Assembly (NCBI RefSeq): GCF_018408855.1
Contig: NZ_AP024325.1
Coordinates: 1,364,001-1,428,000, forward strand
DNA length: 64,000 nucleotides
Reading direction: 5' to 3'
DNA from: Caballeronia sp. NK8
GTDB lineage: Bacteria > Pseudomonadota > Gammaproteobacteria > Burkholderiales > Burkholderiaceae
The first letter of the stretch is position 1; every line of letters starts with the position of its first letter. The translations under genes were made by a program, and so were the position numbers. Below are positions 62,042 to 64,000 of the stretch, piece after piece. Under the pieces are notes generated by a model. It did not search any database. It saw only the letters and a program-made list of their open reading frames with translations, and was not told where the DNA came from.

Positions 62042-63391
62042 CTAACGCAGGAGATTCAGTAGAGCCGATGCGCTCTCCACCTGACGAAAGGTCCGAACTA
62101 CACCAAGGCTTGCCTGGATATTGTCTGCGGAGATATTTGCTCTCCCTACAAGCGTGCGATATTTGGCCTCAACGTCGATCCAGTCGATCCCCAAGATCGC
62201 GGCACCCTTCGGGGCATAGACGGTTGCTGACGTCCTTTTTCCGTCTTTCGTCACAATAGTCACGCGCGCCCCGCCTTTGTATCGATCGAGATCACTTGTC
62301 GGCGGAGCAACCATACGCACCCTATCCAAAAGCATGCGAATCCGGGGGTCGGTAATTTTATCTGCGGAAGCATGGATCCAGGAGAAGTCGCGGTCTGCCA
62401 CTCCAGCAGCGGCGAAGAATATGGCGCTGTGGGCCATTCCGATGAGATCCGTTGGATTGTGTGGATTGGCAAAGCCAGCGTAGCCCGGCCTTGAGATCTC
62501 AATAAGCTCGACTTCCTCGGGTTCAACTCCAGCGTCTCGCGCAGCTTTCGCTGCCGCTTCGGCAACTCCGTGGTGGGGATGCCCCCCCGGCACAAGCTTG
62601 ATGCCCATCTCTGTGAGAATATTCCACCTGGATCCGAAGTCGTTCGTGATAAGAGATGCGTCCGCGTCTCTACCGAAGCAGTCGAAGAATCCGAGTTTCA
62701 TCTCGAACAGTTCACGCTCAACTGTAAAGCCTCGTGCGGCCGCCAAAGCAGCTTGAACACCCGATGTGGCCGCCTGTCCCGCGTGATACTCTCGGGCCAC
62801 ACTCGTATCGGCGGCTGCGTTCAGTCCGCCAACTGAAGTCGCGGTAATTAAAAGTGCCTGGGCCGTCTTGTCTACCGAGAGTCTCATGAGTCGGGCTGCC
62901 GCAGCAGCGCCAGCGAAAGCGGCGATGATACTTCCATGGAAGCCTTTGTCCTTGAAAGTGCACTGCATCACAGTGCTAATGCGACCCGCCGTCTCGTATC
63001 CAAGAACGATCGCCGCCACAATCTCTTCGCCGCTTGAACAAAGGCGCTCGCCGACGGCCAATGCACTGGCGCAAGCGGTTGTCCCTTGGTGGACAATGTT
63101 TCGCAAATCGCTGTCGTCCGACGCGGCGGCATCGCTCGCGACGGCGTTCACGCGCGCGGCGGCCGCTGCCGGAAGCCGCACGGAGCCGTCGAACCATATC
63201 GTCGACTCTGGCTTACCCCCACGGTCAATCTCCAGTTGTCTGATGATGCTTGATGACGATAGATTGAATCCGACCGCGGCGCTCGCAATCGTGCTGGCGA
63301 TTAACATTTCGCCGTAGTCCTTGGCTAACGAAGGCAGATCTTCAAACTTGGATTCTGTTATGAACTCGCCCAATCTCAACGCTACAGTCAT
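62042..63391 (-). CDS. MmgE/PrpD-family protein (2-methylcitrate dehydratase superfamily)
   Basis: 449 residues. N-terminal YGEMLIASTIASAAVGFN and the long helical substrate domain NIVHQGTTACASALAVGERL, with ...AIVLGYETAGRI, are MmgE/PrpD hallmarks; GGHPHHGVAEAAAKAARD follows near the middle. Family members dehydrate or isomerise tricarboxylates such as 2-methylcitrate; the exact substrate is not readable. GGAG precedes the ATG. It lies just downstream of the ABC binding-protein gene, in the same direction. Confidence 0.87.
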   Translation of the reverse strand: MTVALRLGEFITESKFEDLPSLAKDYGEMLIASTIASAAVGFNLSSSSIIRQLEIDRGGKPESTIWFDGSVRLPAAAAARVNAVASDAAASDDSDLRNIVHQGTTACASALAVGERLCSSGEEIVAAIVLGYETAGRISTVMQCTFKDKGFHGSIIAAFAGAAAAARLMRLSVDKTAQALLITATSVGGLNAAADTSVAREYHAGQAATSGVQAALAAARGFTVERELFEMKLGFFDCFGRDADASLITNDFGSRWNILTEMGIKLVPGGHPHHGVAEAAAKAARDAGVEPEEVELIEISRPGYAGFANPHNPTDLIGMAHSAIFFAAAGVADRDFSWIHASADKITDPRIRMLLDRVRMVAPPTSDLDRYKGGARVTIVTKDGKRTSATVYAPKGAAILGIDWIDVEAKYRTLVGRANISADNIQASLGVVRTFRQVESASALLNLLR

Positions 63392-63596
63392 ATTTCATTA
63401 CTCCGGTCGGAAATCAACTACATCCTTAGTTTCATACTTGAGTATCAAACAGCCGCCTACTGAGCGAGAGCGAAAGACTCATGACGTCTGCAAGCAGACC
63501 ATAGCCACTCTCATTAGCGTCGGAGCCCTTTTCCGTTGACTGTTTATGACTCGATGCCGGCTTTGGAAGAATCGCCGGCGACTCGACGCGACCAGT

Positions 63597-64000
63597 TCAA
63601 GCAGACGCCTTCCAACCGATCTTCTTTACTGCCTGGTCAACAAAGCGCATATCCAATACCTCATCGAGATGCAACGCTTTTGGATCGGACACTCCCGGCA
63701 CCAGCTTCATGGTTACCCAAGCTTCGAGGCTCTGCCTTGTAACGTAAGGGGACTTAAATTGAGACCAATTTTGCTCCCATACAGATGCCCATACCGTCGG
63801 CTCGACGGTTGACGAAAACTGCGCCTTATACAAGGCCTCGCCTGCTTCTTTCTTGTTCTCAATGACGTAGCGTAGGCCTCGCGTATCTGCCCGTACGATG
63901 GCAGCGTACAAGTCTGGATTCTGCTCAACGTCCGCGACCCGCGCTTCAATCAGGTGGCCAGCAAGTGATTTGAATCCTGAGATTTCATCCTTGGAAACTG
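63597..64000 (-). CDS. ABC transporter substrate-binding protein, NitT/TauT type (C-terminal part; runs off the right edge)
   Basis: About 133 C-terminal residues: KSLAGHLIEARVADVEQNPD, NKKEAGEALYKAQFSSTVEP and LVPGVSDPKALHLDEVLDMR then FVDQAVKKIGWKA. This is the end of a periplasmic SsuA/THI5-like binding protein (NitT/TauT family), which delivers sulfonates, nitrate, pyrimidines or similar to an ABC importer. The rest lies beyond the window. It is the upstream partner of the MmgE/PrpD gene with ~200 bp between them. Confidence 0.8.
   Translation of the reverse strand, partial: VSKDEISGFKSLAGHLIEARVADVEQNPDLYAAIVRADTRGLRYVIENKKEAGEALYKAQFSSTVEPTVWASVWEQNWSQFKSPYVTRQSLEAWVTMKLVPGVSDPKALHLDEVLDMRFVDQAVKKIGWKASA

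Noticed and set aside
1..64000. CRISPR array or integrated prophage
   Set aside because: No regularly spaced repeats were seen. The lysozyme-like domain in 41609-46348 is the only phage-like element; no capsid, portal, terminase or integrase gene is present.

Overview
The window reads as a high-GC betaproteobacterium of the Burkholderiaceae, most likely Paraburkholderia or Caballeronia. This rests on the type of Gram-negative porin, the H-NS-like proteins with tandem DNA-binding cores and long Lys/Ala tails, the HU protein with a Lys/Ala-rich N-terminal tail, many LysR regulators, and compact catabolic operons. The assignment is inferred from gene style, not from a marker gene. There is no rRNA or tRNA gene and no CRISPR array that I can support. 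Much of the window is accessory DNA: blocks of catabolic genes alternate with lower-GC, gene-poor stretches full of relics.

Layout. 1-4236: conserved-looking genes (CitMHS transporter fragment, divergent LysR regulator, zinc alcohol dehydrogenase, small ORFs, HNH protein). 4237-13660: an accessory island with three tandem paralogs of a family I do not recognise, two of them preceded by a 90-bp repeated leader; an unknown gene; an orphan protein with an Xre/MbcA-type C-terminal motif; a dead H-NS-like gene; and an IS66/IS30/IS3 transposase mosaic. 13814-14282: HU-like gene with terminator. 14680-25827: catabolic block with an orphan TRAP binding protein, a porin, a YncE-like propeller protein, an alpha/beta hydrolase and a TetR regulator sharing a palindromic operator, then a seven-gene co-directional cluster (MFS, DUF1330, hydroxyacid dehydrogenase, VOC, RraA-like, PanE-like, AraC).

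26238-34530: a membrane-anchored protein of unknown function, an aldo/keto reductase relic, an MFS/LysR divergent pair, a frameshifted gene, a small membrane protein, a proteasome-like Ntn-hydrolase relic, and about 1.6 kb without a credible gene. 34613-41110: an intact two-core H-NS-like gene, a three-gene minus-strand operon whose middle protein has a PD-(D/E)XK nuclease signature (candidate defence system), a lipoprotein, a cold-shock gene, and a restriction-modification remnant. 41609-47490: a two-gene operon of a membrane-anchored OmpA-domain protein and a 1579-residue protein ending in a lysozyme/transglycosylase-like domain. This is the most striking uncharacterised unit here. 48107-49454 is a gene graveyard (JAMM peptidase, CoA-transferase and MFS fragments).

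49455-64000 is again metabolic. It holds a minus-strand operon for a periplasmic molybdenum aldehyde oxidoreductase of the PaoABC type with aldo/keto reductase, SDR, cupin and carboxymuconolactone-decarboxylase-like partners. It continues with a cyclophilin-like protein, an AKR relic, an MFS transporter, a LysR regulator, an NAD-dependent epimerase, an MmgE/PrpD protein and the C-terminus of an ABC-type NitT/TauT substrate-binding protein running off the right edge. All calls are by eye; no database search was run.
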